From NCBI GenBank assembly GCA_938084555.1, contig CALKFR010000008.1:61731-125730 (forward strand): 64,000 bases of DNA, given 5' to 3'. Position numbers and translations under genes: made by a program. This DNA is from an uncultured Flavobacteriaceae bacterium. GTDB lineage: Bacteria > Bacteroidota > Bacteroidia > Flavobacteriales > Flavobacteriaceae. Positions 45,934 to 57,200 of the stretch are shown here, piece after piece. Below the pieces are notes generated by a model. It was not told the origin of the DNA, ran no database searches, and saw nothing but the letters and a program-made list of their open reading frames with translations. Each line of letters starts with the position of its first letter. The first letter of the stretch is position 1.

Positions 45934-47487
45934 ATGATGAAAAAACAATTTAATTTAAAAATAGTTTTACTATCACTTATTTCCATAACAGCACTTTATT
46001 CTTGTTCAGACTTAGAACTAGAAGCTACGGATTCAGTGATACAAAATATCGAATTTACTGGATTAGCCGATCCTCAGGCTTCTTTAGACGGTTTATACGG
46101 TGGAACATGGGGTATGTTAGGAGATCAAGCAAATTTCTTTGCCTTGAATGAAGTAACTACAGACGAACAAGTAATTCCTACAAGAGGAAGTGACTGGGGA
46201 GATAATGGGTTGTGGCGTTCGCTTCACAATCATACATGGCAAGTAGATCATGGGTTTTTATTAACTACATGGAATCAATTAAATGAAAAAGTATTACAAG
46301 CAAGCTTTATCATTGATCCATTGAGTAACTCAACTCCACAACAAATAGCTGAAGCTAAGTTTTTAAGAGCTTTCAATATGTTTTTTGTGTTAGACATGTG
46401 GGGTCAAAACCCTTTTAGAGAGGCTACAGATCTTCCGTCTTCAACACCTAGAGTACTTTCTTCGTCAGAAGCTTATGAATTTATATTAAATGATTTAAAT
46501 GAAGCTCTTGCAGATTTACCAGAAATTGCTCCAAGTACAGCAACAAAAGGAGCCTCTAAAGCAGCAGCAAACTTTTTAAAAGCGAAATTAATTTTAAATA
46601 GTGAGCGTTACACAGGTTCAACTCCAAACTACCAAGAGGTAATTAATGCAGTAAACGCTGTTGAAGCTAGTGGTTTTGCTTTACAATCTGGATATTTCGA
46701 TATCTTTTTACCAAGTGTAGATTCAGAAACTGTATTGTACGGAAACATTGGAATTGGGAATAGAATTTGGAATGGAATGCACTATAACATCATAACTCCA
46801 GACAACGGAGGAGGTGGATGGAATGGTTTTTCTACTCTAGCTGAGTTCTATGATCTATTTGAAGGAGATCCTAATGAAAACTATATTGGTTCAGGTCAAG
46901 AAGAAAGAAGAGGTTGGGTTCCTGATGCATCAAATGCAAACAATACAGACAATTATGGTATGGGATACGGATTTTTAATTGGTCAGCAATATTCTGCTTC
47001 AGGACAACCTTTAAATGATAGAGCAGGTAATCCTTTAATTTTTACAAGAGATTTTAGTCTTACAAATAGTAATGAAACACAAGCCATTAGAGTGATAAAA
47101 TATCACCCTTTTGATGGAACTGGTGCTGCTTCTTTTAGAAGTCATGAAATCATTTTTAGATATGCAGATGCTCACTTAATGAGAGCTGAAGCGATGCTAA
47201 GAAGTGGAGACGCTGGAGGTGCTTTAGCTGAAGTTAATGAATTAAGAGTCTTAAGAGAAGCAACTCCATTAGGATCTGTAAGTCTAGACGATATGATAGA
47301 TGAAAGAGGTAGAGAATTGTATGTTGAATTTTTTAGACGTAACGATTTATTAAGATTTGGTCAGTTTACAAAAAACTGGGAGTTTAAAGATCCAGCAGCT
47401 GTTGGAGATACGAATAAAAACTTATTCCCAATTCCATTAACAGCATTGTTATCTAATCCTAATTTAGTTCAGAATCCAGGATACTAG
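45934..47487 (+). CDS. SusD/RagB-family nutrient-binding lipoprotein
   Basis: The 517-residue surface lipoprotein (signal IVLLSLISITALYSCSDL) is the glycan-binding lid of the SusC channel. It has an N-terminal tetratricopeptide-rich SusD-like domain (AEAKFLRAFNMFFVLDMWGQ) and the conserved C-terminal RagB part (SHEIIFRYADAHLMRAEAML; IDERGRELYVEFFRRNDLLR). It starts 9 bases after susC. The glycan cannot be read from sequence. A stable hairpin follows the stop codon. Confidence 0.94.
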   Translation: MMKKQFNLKIVLLSLISITALYSCSDLELEATDSVIQNIEFTGLADPQASLDGLYGGTWGMLGDQANFFALNEVTTDEQVIPTRGSDWGDNGLWRSLHNHTWQVDHGFLLTTWNQLNEKVLQASFIIDPLSNSTPQQIAEAKFLRAFNMFFVLDMWGQNPFREATDLPSSTPRVLSSSEAYEFILNDLNEALADLPEIAPSTATKGASKAAANFLKAKLILNSERYTGSTPNYQEVINAVNAVEASGFALQSGYFDIFLPSVDSETVLYGNIGIGNRIWNGMHYNIITPDNGGGGWNGFSTLAEFYDLFEGDPNENYIGSGQEERRGWVPDASNANNTDNYGMGYGFLIGQQYSASGQPLNDRAGNPLIFTRDFSLTNSNETQAIRVIKYHPFDGTGAASFRSHEIIFRYADAHLMRAEAMLRSGDAGGALAEVNELRVLREATPLGSVSLDDMIDERGRELYVEFFRRNDLLRFGQFTKNWEFKDPAAVGDTNKNLFPIPLTALLSNPNLVQNPGY

Positions 47488-47510
47488 ATTTAATCTTTTA
47501 TTGATATTAA

Positions 47511-47542
47511 AATTAAAGAGGGTATTTTTACCCTCTTTAATT
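47511..47542 (+). terminator. Perfect 14-base inverted repeat after susD (terminator or mRNA-stabilising hairpin)
   Basis: AATTAAAGAGGGTA and its exact reverse complement flank a TTTT loop. The following sequence is AT-rich but lacks a strict T-run. It lies between susD and three large same-strand genes, so it may stop most transcripts after susCD, allowing more SusCD than downstream product. Confidence 0.7.
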
Positions 47543-47586
47543 ATTTATAAAACTTAATTATTTAAAATATAGTAACCTCTTACACC

Positions 47587-50500
47587 ATGAAAGAGTTTAT
47601 AGTATGTAGTCTGTTTTTTTTGCTTTTGTCATGTAATAATTCTGATGCTTTGTTTGTTACGTTACCTAGCAATAGAACTCAAATTAAGTTTCAAAATAAC
47701 CTTACAAGCACCACAGACTTAAACATCTTAAATTATTTATATTATTATAATGGGGCTGGAGTAGCTGCCGCAGATTATAATAATGATGGTCTAGTAGATC
47801 TTTATTTCACGGGAAACCAAACAGAGGATAAATTGTATTTAAATACTGGAGGGCTTCGTTTTGAAGATGTTACAACTAAGGCACAAATTAATAATGCGCT
47901 GCCTTGGACAACTGGTGTTACCACAGTAGATATAAATAACGATGGTTTTTTAGATATCTATATTTGTAAGGTTGGGAAACACAATTCTATCATTGGTAAA
48001 AATTTATTATACCTTAATCAAGGAACAGATAAAAATGGGATTCCTGTTTTTAAAGAATCAGCATCACAATTTGGCTTAGATATTATTTCTTTAGCAACAC
48101 AAGCTACTTTTTTTGATTATGACCAAGATGGAGATTTAGATCTCTTTTTAATGAATCATTCTTTGTATCCTAATAGTAATTATGGTAAAGGAGAAATTAG
48201 GCGTCAAGAAGATACGATGTCTGGAGACCAACTATATGAAAATAAACAAGGAATTTATGTAGATGTTTCCTCTCAATCTGGCATATTTCAAGGAAAAATT
48301 GGGTATGGGTTAGGAGTGTCTATTGGAGATGTTAACAATGACGGCTACCCTGATATTTATGTTGGTAATGATTTTTTTGAAAATGACTATCTCTACATCA
48401 ATCAAAGAGACAAAACTTTTTCGGAAGTCATTTCAAACGATAAAACTACCCTAGGACATACATCTCACTATTCCATGGGAAATGCTATAGTAGATTTAAA
48501 TAACGATTCTCAATTAGATATTGTTTCTTTAGATATGCTCCCTGAAAATTTAACAACCTATAAAACATCTGGGTTAGAATTTCCTTACCAAACCTATCAA
48601 TATTATTTAAAAAATGGATATGCTCCTCAGTTCATGCAAAACACATTACATTATAATAACGGTAATGGAACATTTAGTGAAACAGCCTATTTAAGTGGAA
48701 TAGCTGCTACAGAATGGTCTTGGAGTCCAATTGCAGGAGATTATGATAATGATGGCTTTAAAGACCTTTATATAACCAATGGAATTTTAGGAGCTACCAA
48801 CGATATGGACTATATAAACTTCATTTCGAATGAAGCTATTCAAAAACAGCTAGCGACTGAAAAATCGGAAAGAAATTTAGAATTATCAAAGCAAATTCCT
48901 CAAAAAAAAGTTAAAAACTATTTTTATAAAAACAACCAAGATAAGACCTTTACTAATGTAACTTCAACATGGGCTTCACATGGAAATTCCTACAGTAATG
49001 GAGGAGTTTCAGCAGACCTAGATAATGATGGAGATTTAGATTTAGTAGTAAATAACATCAATGAAGAACCCTATATATTAGAAAATAAATCAAATCAAAT
49101 TTCTCAAAATAATTATTTAAAAATCAAATTTAAAGGAGATTTAAATAATATTTTTGGAATAGGTACAAGAGTAAAAGCTTATTATAAAGATCAAGTAATT
49201 ACTGAAGAAAATTATACAACTAAAGGGTATTTATCTTCTGTTGAACCCAAAATACACCTAGGGCTGGGAAACACTCAAAGAATAGATTCACTACAAATTA
49301 TTTGGAGTACTAATGCATACGAAACATTAAAAAATATTCAAACCAATCAAGAAATAGAAGTTTCTTTTAAGAATGCTTCGAAAAACTATACTTACGATGT
49401 TTCAAAAATACAATCCTCTTTTATTGTAAATAAAGATGCTGTTATAGACTTTAAACACAAAGACTCCCAATCTTTAGAATTTAATAGAGATCAAATTATT
49501 CCATACGCTAGTACAAATCTAGGGCCACATATAGCTGTATGCGATGTCAATAATGATGAGTTAGATGATTTATTTATTACTGGAGGGAAATCTCAATCAA
49601 GTGAGTTATTTATTCAGAATAAAGAAGGAAAATTTACCTCAGAACAAACAGATCTTTTTAAAGATGTTGCAATTCATGAAGACGTGTATTCTGTTATGTT
49701 TGACGCTAATGGTGATAAATTTAAAGATTTATTAATTGTCAGTGGTGGAAATGAATTTAAAAAAGGAGCTCCCCTTCAACCAAAATTATACATTAATAAT
49801 CAGGGTAAATTTAAAAGAGATACTCTACAGTTTAAAAACATACAGACCAATGCCTCTAAAGTATCGGTATTAGATATTGATAATGACGGAGATCTCGATA
49901 TTTCTATACTTTCAAATCTTATTCCATGGCAATTTGGAAAAACACCCTCCCAATATATTTTTGAGAATGATGGTTTAGGTAATTTTTCTGACGTGTCCCT
50001 TAAGTATGGTCTTGATTTTCAGAATTGTGGAAATGTAACAGATATTGTCTGGGCAGACTTAAATGATGATAGAAACCTAGATGCTATTGTAGTTGGATAT
50101 TGGATGCCTGTAAAAATATTTCTTAACGATGGTGAGAAGTTAATACTTCAAAAAAATACCAATTTAGAAAAAACAAACGGATGGTGGAATTCCATTAAAG
50201 TAAATGATTTTGATCATGATGGTGATTTAGATTTTATTGCAGGTAATTGGGGTTTAAATACAAGATTACAAGCAAGTAAAGATGAACCTATAACATTATA
50301 TAGTAATGATTTTGATGATAATGGCACCATTGATCCAGTAATTACTTATTATTATCAAAAACAAGAAACACCTTTTGCCTCTAAAGATGAATTGGTGAAA
50401 CAAATCCCATTTTTGAACAAAAAATTCTTATCCTATAGAGATTTTGCAGAGGCATCATTTAGAGAGCTTCTCCCAGAAGATAAAATTAATGGAGCCTATA

Positions 50501-50880
50501 AAAAACATGTTTTTGAATTGGGAAGTATTTATTTTGAAAACAAAGGAAATAATTCATTTCAAAGACATCAATTACCTTTTATGGCACAAATATCCTCTCT
50601 GAACGATATTGCATTAGACGATTTTAATAATGATGGGTTTACAGATGTTCTTTTGGTTGGAAATAATTACAATATTAACACACAATTGGGTAAATTAGAT
50701 GCCTCGCATGGCTTAATTTTGTTAAACAATAAAAAAGGTTTTTTTGATGAATGTTTAGACCAAGATTTTAATATCCCAGGGGAAGCTAAACATATAGAAA
50801 CAATAAATATTAAAGGGGAATTATTTTATGTTATATCAATAAATAATGACGCTCCTATTTTTTTAAAGGTGAATAAATAA
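47587..50880 (+). CDS. Giant FG-GAP/VCBS-repeat lipoprotein with ASPIC/UnbV domain (CRTAC1-like), copy 1
   Basis: The 1097-residue lipoprotein (signal VCSLFFLLLSCNNS) is a chain of beta-propeller repeats, each with a calcium loop of the DxNxDGxxD type, for example DYNNDGLVDLYFTG, DINNDGFLDIYI, DYDQDGDLDLFLMN and DFNNDGFTDVLLVG; I count about fourteen. An ASPIC/UnbV domain lies at about 510-600 (FGIGTRVKAYYKDQV; IHLGLGNTQRIDSLQIIW). Such proteins are surface-exposed binding proteins, possibly for polysaccharides. It is the first of three tandem paralogues after susD; its stop overlaps the next ATG by one base. Confidence 0.9.
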   Translation: MKEFIVCSLFFLLLSCNNSDALFVTLPSNRTQIKFQNNLTSTTDLNILNYLYYYNGAGVAAADYNNDGLVDLYFTGNQTEDKLYLNTGGLRFEDVTTKAQINNALPWTTGVTTVDINNDGFLDIYICKVGKHNSIIGKNLLYLNQGTDKNGIPVFKESASQFGLDIISLATQATFFDYDQDGDLDLFLMNHSLYPNSNYGKGEIRRQEDTMSGDQLYENKQGIYVDVSSQSGIFQGKIGYGLGVSIGDVNNDGYPDIYVGNDFFENDYLYINQRDKTFSEVISNDKTTLGHTSHYSMGNAIVDLNNDSQLDIVSLDMLPENLTTYKTSGLEFPYQTYQYYLKNGYAPQFMQNTLHYNNGNGTFSETAYLSGIAATEWSWSPIAGDYDNDGFKDLYITNGILGATNDMDYINFISNEAIQKQLATEKSERNLELSKQIPQKKVKNYFYKNNQDKTFTNVTSTWASHGNSYSNGGVSADLDNDGDLDLVVNNINEEPYILENKSNQISQNNYLKIKFKGDLNNIFGIGTRVKAYYKDQVITEENYTTKGYLSSVEPKIHLGLGNTQRIDSLQIIWSTNAYETLKNIQTNQEIEVSFKNASKNYTYDVSKIQSSFIVNKDAVIDFKHKDSQSLEFNRDQIIPYASTNLGPHIAVCDVNNDELDDLFITGGKSQSSELFIQNKEGKFTSEQTDLFKDVAIHEDVYSVMFDANGDKFKDLLIVSGGNEFKKGAPLQPKLYINNQGKFKRDTLQFKNIQTNASKVSVLDIDNDGDLDISILSNLIPWQFGKTPSQYIFENDGLGNFSDVSLKYGLDFQNCGNVTDIVWADLNDDRNLDAIVVGYWMPVKIFLNDGEKLILQKNTNLEKTNGWWNSIKVNDFDHDGDLDFIAGNWGLNTRLQASKDEPITLYSNDFDDNGTIDPVITYYYQKQETPFASKDELVKQIPFLNKKFLSYRDFAEASFRELLPEDKINGAYKKHVFELGSIYFENKGNNSFQRHQLPFMAQISSLNDIALDDFNNDGFTDVLLVGNNYNINTQLGKLDASHGLILLNNKKGFFDECLDQDFNIPGEAKHIETINIKGELFYVISINNDAPIFLKVNK

Positions 50881-53800
50881 TGATACAATTTTTAGTAAGA
50901 AAAATTATTGTAGTTCTACTTTTGGCGATAATTTGTTCTTGTAGTACAGATAAGAAAAATTTAGGATCAAATAGTGATACTCAAACTTTATTTTCATTGT
51001 TAGATGCTAAAGATACAGGAGTAGACTTCCTCAATAAAGTTAAAAACCAAAAGAATTTTAATATTTTTAAATACCGAAACTTCTACAATGGAGGGGGAGT
51101 AGCTATTGGTGATATTAATAATGATGGCTTAGCGGATATTTACCTAACAGGAAATATGGTAGCCAATAAATTATACCTAAACAAAGGAAATTTTGAATTT
51201 GAGGATATCTCCAAAAGTGCTGGAATTGAAGGTAATAAACCCTGGTCTACTGGAGTTGTTATGGTAGATCTTAATCAAGATGGGTTATTAGATATTTATG
51301 TAAGTAATGCGGGGAACTTAAAAGGGAATAATCATGACAATGACTTGTACATTAATAATGGAGATTTAACATTTACAGAAAAAGCCGCTGAATTTAATCT
51401 AGCTAAAACCGGTTTTTCAACACATGCTTCTTTTTTTGATTATGATAAAGATGGAGATTTAGATGCTTATATCTTAAATAATAGTAATATACCAGTAAGC
51501 AGCCTTGGATATGCAGAACAGCGAGATAAAAGAGCTCAAGACTGGGAAAATGTTCCAGCAATATTTAGAGGTGTTGGAGATATGTTATTGCGAAATGATA
51601 ATGGTAAATTTGTAGATGTTAGTGAGCAGGCTGAAATTTACGGCAGCCTAATAGGGTTTGGTCTAGGAGTAATGGTTACCGACATGAATGGAGATTTATA
51701 TCCAGACATTTATGTTTCTAATGACTTTTACGAAAGAGATTATCTTTACATCAACAATCAAGACGGCACCTTTAAAGAAGATATTACCAACTGGACCTCT
51801 CACTTAAGTCTATCGGCTATGGGTGTAGATATAGCAGATATAAATAACGACGGGAATTCAGATATTTTTATTACAGATATGCTGCCTGAGGCAGATCAGC
51901 GTGTAAAGTCTGTCATGGAATTTGAGGGATACAATGTTTTTAAATTAAAACAAAGTAAAGACTTCTCTCAGCAATACATTCAAAACACCTTGCAATTAAA
52001 TAATGGTAACAATACTTTTTCAGAGGTAGCTTATCACAGTGGTGTGGCAAAAACAGATTGGAGTTGGGCAGGGCTACTCTTTGATATGGATAATGATGGG
52101 AATAGAGATATTTTTATTACAAATGGAATCAATCATGATTTAACTGATTTAGATTTTGTTAACTTTTTTGCAAATGAAATTATTCAAAAAATGGCGCTAA
52201 CAGGAAGAAAGCAAGCCATTGATTCTATTATCAATAAAATGCCGGTAAAACCGCAGCCAAATTACGCGTATAAAAATAATGGAGATATTACTTTTGACAA
52301 TGCAAATAAAGAATGGGGTTTTGAAACTCCTAGTTTATCAAATGGAGTTGCTTATGGTGATTTAGATAATGATGGTGATTTAGATTTGGTAATTAATAAT
52401 GTTAATATGTTGCCTTTTATCTATAGGAATAATTCAGATTCATTAACGAACAATAGTTACTTGAAAATAAAATTGGAAGGTAAACAAGTGAATAAATTTG
52501 GTATTGGAAGTACTGTAAAAATTTACCACAATACTGATATATATGTACAAGAACAAATGCCGTCAAGAGGCTTTCAATCCTCTATGGATTATGTGATGAC
52601 AATTGGTCTTGGAAATATAAAAACTATAGATTCATTACGGGTAATTTGGCCAGATAACACTAGCCAAAAATGGACTAATGTTGCCGTAGATACAACACTT
52701 ACATTAAATCAAAATGAGGCTACAGAAGTTCAAAAACCTTTCAAATCTAAAAAAGAAAAAACACTAGTTACAGAAGTTTTAAATAACAAATTCTTGAAAC
52801 ATCAGGAAAACAGTTATTCTGATTTTGATTATGAGGGACTAATCAATAAAATGCTTTCTCAAGAGGGGCCTGCATTGGCTGTTGGAGACATAAATAATGA
52901 CGGGAATGAAGACTTTTACATTGGAGGTGCTAAAAATCAATCGGGAGTACTATATTTAAATTTAGGAGATGGAAAAGTAGCATTATCCGTTCAAAAATCT
53001 TTTGAAAAAGATGCTTCATTCGAAGATACTACTGCTTCATTTTTTGATGCTAATGGCGATGGAAGTTTGGATTTGATGATAGGATCTGGTGGGAACGAAA
53101 TAGGACAACAAAATAATTATGGAGTAAGATTATACCTTAATAACGGAAAGGGAGCTTTTGAACCAGCAAAGCATAAACTTCCCCCTTTAAGAAGAAATAT
53201 TGCAGTAATTGCACCTTATGATTTTGATAATGATGGAGATATTGATGTTTTTGTAGGCTCAAGAAGTATGGTAGCAACTTATGGTATAAACCCAACGCAT
53301 CAATTTCTTGAAAATAATGGTGATGGAACTTTTACAGATACTACAGATAAAGTAGTCTATGATGTAAAAAATGCCGGAATGATTACCGATGCAATATGGA
53401 AAGATATAGATAAGGATGGTAAAAAAGATTTGATTACGGTTTCTGAATGGGATACCCCAAAAATCTTTATAAACAACGGAAGAAGACTCATTAAACAAAA
53501 ATCAACATTAGATGACCTTCATGGAATGTGGAATGTCGTTGAAGCTGCAGACCTTGATAACGATGGGGATTTAGATTTCATACTTGGTAATCAAGGTAGT
53601 AATATTATGCACAAAACTTCCTCAGAAAATCCTGTAAAAATGTGGGTCAATGATTTTGACAATAACGGAACAATTGAGCAAATCACAACAAATCATATGA
53701 ACGGTAAGGATTATCCCATTCATATGAAAAAAGAATTAACAGCCCAACTCGTATCTTTAAAAAAGCAAAATTTGAAAGCTTCAGAATATGCAAAAAAACC

Positions 53801-54236
53801 TATTGATGAACTTTTTCCAGCGTCAATCATTGGTAACTCAATTATGAAGCAAAGCAAGATATCAGAAACTATTATTGCTGTAAACCAAGGTGGATGGAAA
53901 TTTGATGTGCAGAAATTACCTAGTCGTGTTCAGCTTTCTTGTGTTTGTGGTATTGTATGTTCTGACATTAATAATGATGGTAATTTAGATATTATTATGG
54001 CTGGAAATAATTTTGAATTTAAACCACAATATTCTAGGCTAGATGCAAATCAGGGATCAGTTTTGTTAGGTGATGGAAAATTGGGCTTTACATGGCAAGA
54101 GTATAATACCTCTGGTTTTACAATTAAAAATGAAACAAAACATTTGAAGAAAATTGTAGATAATAAAGGGAACACATATCTCGTTGCAGCCATAAACAAC
54201 GAGAGTCCTAAACTATTTTTAATCAATGAGAAATAA
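50880..54236 (+). CDS. Giant FG-GAP/VCBS-repeat lipoprotein with ASPIC/UnbV domain (CRTAC1-like), copy 2
   Basis: The 1118-residue lipoprotein (signal IIVVLLLAIICSCSTD) repeats the architecture of its upstream paralogue: FYNGGGVAIGDINNDGLADI at the start, many calcium loops (DYDKDGDLDAYIL, DMDNDGNRDIFITNG, DLDNDGDLDLVINN, DFDNDGDIDVFVGS), an ASPIC/UnbV domain at about 525-610 (FGIGSTVKIYHNTDI), and further loops to the C-terminus. An odd cysteine cluster, LSCVCGIVCSDINNDG, is near residue 1020. It is the most diverged of the three and is translationally coupled on both sides (TAATG before; 11-base overlap after). Confidence 0.9.
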   Translation: MIQFLVRKIIVVLLLAIICSCSTDKKNLGSNSDTQTLFSLLDAKDTGVDFLNKVKNQKNFNIFKYRNFYNGGGVAIGDINNDGLADIYLTGNMVANKLYLNKGNFEFEDISKSAGIEGNKPWSTGVVMVDLNQDGLLDIYVSNAGNLKGNNHDNDLYINNGDLTFTEKAAEFNLAKTGFSTHASFFDYDKDGDLDAYILNNSNIPVSSLGYAEQRDKRAQDWENVPAIFRGVGDMLLRNDNGKFVDVSEQAEIYGSLIGFGLGVMVTDMNGDLYPDIYVSNDFYERDYLYINNQDGTFKEDITNWTSHLSLSAMGVDIADINNDGNSDIFITDMLPEADQRVKSVMEFEGYNVFKLKQSKDFSQQYIQNTLQLNNGNNTFSEVAYHSGVAKTDWSWAGLLFDMDNDGNRDIFITNGINHDLTDLDFVNFFANEIIQKMALTGRKQAIDSIINKMPVKPQPNYAYKNNGDITFDNANKEWGFETPSLSNGVAYGDLDNDGDLDLVINNVNMLPFIYRNNSDSLTNNSYLKIKLEGKQVNKFGIGSTVKIYHNTDIYVQEQMPSRGFQSSMDYVMTIGLGNIKTIDSLRVIWPDNTSQKWTNVAVDTTLTLNQNEATEVQKPFKSKKEKTLVTEVLNNKFLKHQENSYSDFDYEGLINKMLSQEGPALAVGDINNDGNEDFYIGGAKNQSGVLYLNLGDGKVALSVQKSFEKDASFEDTTASFFDANGDGSLDLMIGSGGNEIGQQNNYGVRLYLNNGKGAFEPAKHKLPPLRRNIAVIAPYDFDNDGDIDVFVGSRSMVATYGINPTHQFLENNGDGTFTDTTDKVVYDVKNAGMITDAIWKDIDKDGKKDLITVSEWDTPKIFINNGRRLIKQKSTLDDLHGMWNVVEAADLDNDGDLDFILGNQGSNIMHKTSSENPVKMWVNDFDNNGTIEQITTNHMNGKDYPIHMKKELTAQLVSLKKQNLKASEYAKKPIDELFPASIIGNSIMKQSKISETIIAVNQGGWKFDVQKLPSRVQLSCVCGIVCSDINNDGNLDIIMAGNNFEFKPQYSRLDANQGSVLLGDGKLGFTWQEYNTSGFTIKNETKHLKKIVDNKGNTYLVAAINNESPKLFLINEK

Positions 54237-57200
54237 GTTAATTATACTGTGTTTTTCTTTGTTACTATTGGCATGTAATAAAGAGGACCTTTTGTTTAAA
54301 AACCCAACTTCTCAAGAAACAGGAGTAGTCTTTAAGAATTCCCTTTCACCAACAAATAGCTTAAACATTCTTGATTATTTATATTATTATAATGGAGGAG
54401 GTGTAGCTTTGGGTGATATAAATAACGATGGCCTTGTAGATATTTTTCTTTCGGCAAATCAAGAAAAAAACAAACTATTTATCAATAAAGGAAATTTGAA
54501 ATTTGAAGACATTACAGCTAAGTCAAATGTTTCTGGAAATAGCTCATGGAATACCGGAGCTGTTATGGGAGATGTTAATGGAGACGGCTTATTAGACATT
54601 TATGTCTGTGCTGTAGTTGGTGTGCATGGGTTTTATGGCTATAATGAATTGTTTATCAATAATGGAGATGAAACTTTTACTGAAAGTGCAGAAAAATATA
54701 AACTAGATTTTGATTCTTACAGTTCTTCTGCAGCATTTTTAGATTTTGATTTAGATGGAGATTTAGATATCTATCTCTTAAACCATGCTATTCACACTCA
54801 AGAGTCTTTTGGGAAAGCAGATTTACGATACAAAAGAAATGAACAAACTGGAGATAGGTTGCTAAGAAATGATGGAGGAACTTTTACAGATGTGAGTGAA
54901 TCTGCAGGGATTTTTGGCGGAATTAATGGATACGGATTAGGAATTTCTGTAGCTGATTTTAATCAAGATGGTTACCCAGATATTTATATAGGAAACGATT
55001 TTCATGAAGATGATTATTATTATTTAAATAATGGTGATGGAACTTTTTCTGATCAATTGAAAAATTTCTTTGGTCATACAACTCGTTTTTCAATGGGGAA
55101 TGATGTTACTGATATTAATCACGACGGTTTGCCAGACATTATTTCACTTGACATGTTGCCTGAAGATGAGGTAGTTTTAAAAACTTCTGAAGGCGATGAT
55201 AATATTCAGGTTCAAAAATTAAGAACCCAAAAGTATGGGTACCACTATCAGTTTACTAGAAATATGCTCTATATAAATCAGCAAAATTCTGGGTATTTAG
55301 AAACTGCACTTTTAAGCGGAATAGCTGCTACAGACTGGAGTTGGAGTAGTTTGTTTGCAGATTTTAATCAGGATGGAGAGCAAGATTTATTTATATCTAA
55401 TGGAATTTCTAAAAGACCAAATGATTTAGATTTTATTAAGTTTGTTTCAAATGAACAAATTCAGAAAAAAATAGACAACACAAAATTAGTAGACCAAAAA
55501 GCATTGCAAATGATGCCTTCAGGTGAAGCTCATAATTATATCTTTAAAGGGGTTAAAAACTTAGTGTTTGAGGATAAATCTGGTGAGTGGATATCAAATA
55601 AAAAAGGAGTTTCTGGTGCAACAGCTCTTGGAGATCTTGATAATGATGGAGATCTCGACTTAGTGGTTAGTAACATCAATGAAAATGTATTATTGTATAT
55701 CAATCAAACAGATGAAAAAGCGAATTACCTTAAATTAAAGTTTGATTATCCTTCACCCAACACGTTTGGTATTGGAACTAAAGTTTATTCCTATACTAAA
55801 GGAGAATTACAATTTAAAGAATTGTATACCGTAAGAGGTTTTCAATCTTCCTCTGAACCCATAGTTCATTTTGGTTATGGACCAATTCAACAAGTAGACT
55901 CAATAACTATTGTCTGGCCTAACAAAACGTATCAAACCATAAGGAATATAGCTGTAAATCAACAAATGATTATTAGTCCAGAAAATACAAAACCTTTTAA
56001 ACATAGTTCTTTATACAAGAAAGAATCCCCTCTTTTTAAAAAGGCATCTAATGCATTAGGGGTTAATTTCACCCATATTGAAGATAATTATACAGATTTT
56101 AATCGTCAAAAATTAATTCCTTATCAAACCTCAGATAGAGGTCCAGCTGTTGCCATAGGTGACCTAAATAATGACGGAAAAGAAGATGTTTATTTTGGAG
56201 GCTCTAAGTTTAATTCAGCTAAATTTTTTATTCAAAAAGACAACTTTTTTGAAGAAGAAAAAATAGAAATTATCTCTAACGATTCTATTAATGAAGATGT
56301 CACAGCCCTAATTATAGATTTAAATAACGATAAAAAAAATGATTTAATCGTTGGAACAGGGGGTTCAGATTTTTATAATAAGATGACACCTTTATTAGAT
56401 GTATATTACACTCAAGGTGATGATAATTTCGAAAAGCAAGAACTTCCACCATATTTTGAAAATGCAGCAGTTATAAAATCAGCTGATTATGACAATGATT
56501 GAGATCTAGATATTTTTGTAGGGAATAATATGGTATCTAATGATTTTGGAGCAATTCCAAATACCTATATTTTAAATAACAATAACGGGAAGTTCTCAAT
56601 CTTACAAAATCAACCATTTCAAAATGCAGGGATGATTACTGATGCCATTTGGGAAGATTATAATTCAGATGGTTTTGTAGATTTAATATTAGTAGGAGAA
56701 TGGATGAATCCTAAATTTTTTAAAAATGCAAATGGAAATTTTATTGAAGAAAATATAATCAACTCGAAACTAACCGGATTATGGCAACAAATTACTCCTT
56801 TTGATGTAGATAAAGATGGAGATATAGATTATCTTCTCGGAAATTGGGGTAAAAACTCAAAATTTAGTGCATCAAAAGAACATCCGTTACGAATGTATTA
56901 TGCCGATTTTGATGGAAATGGTAGAACAGAAACAATTGTGTGCAATTATAAAAATGGAGCCTATTATCCATTGTTAGGCTTAGATGAATTAGGAAGTCAA
57001 ATAGTTAGCTTACGAAAGAAATTTACCAATTATAAAAGTTTTGCAGGAACATCTATTGATGTTATTTTTGATAAATCAGTGCTAAAAAAGGCACGAATAT
57101 TCGAAGTGAATACCCTTGCTTCTGGATATTTAAAAAATGAAAACAATACATTTACATTCGTTCCATTTAAAAATGAGTTACAAGTATCACCAATTTCAGC

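Noticed and set aside
56500..56502. Internal TGA as selenocysteine or as a reassigned glycine codon
   Set aside because: The paralogues have glycine, not cysteine, here, and I see no obvious selenocysteine element. UGA-as-glycine codes belong to other phyla, and TGA is a normal stop elsewhere in the window, including the end of this same gene.
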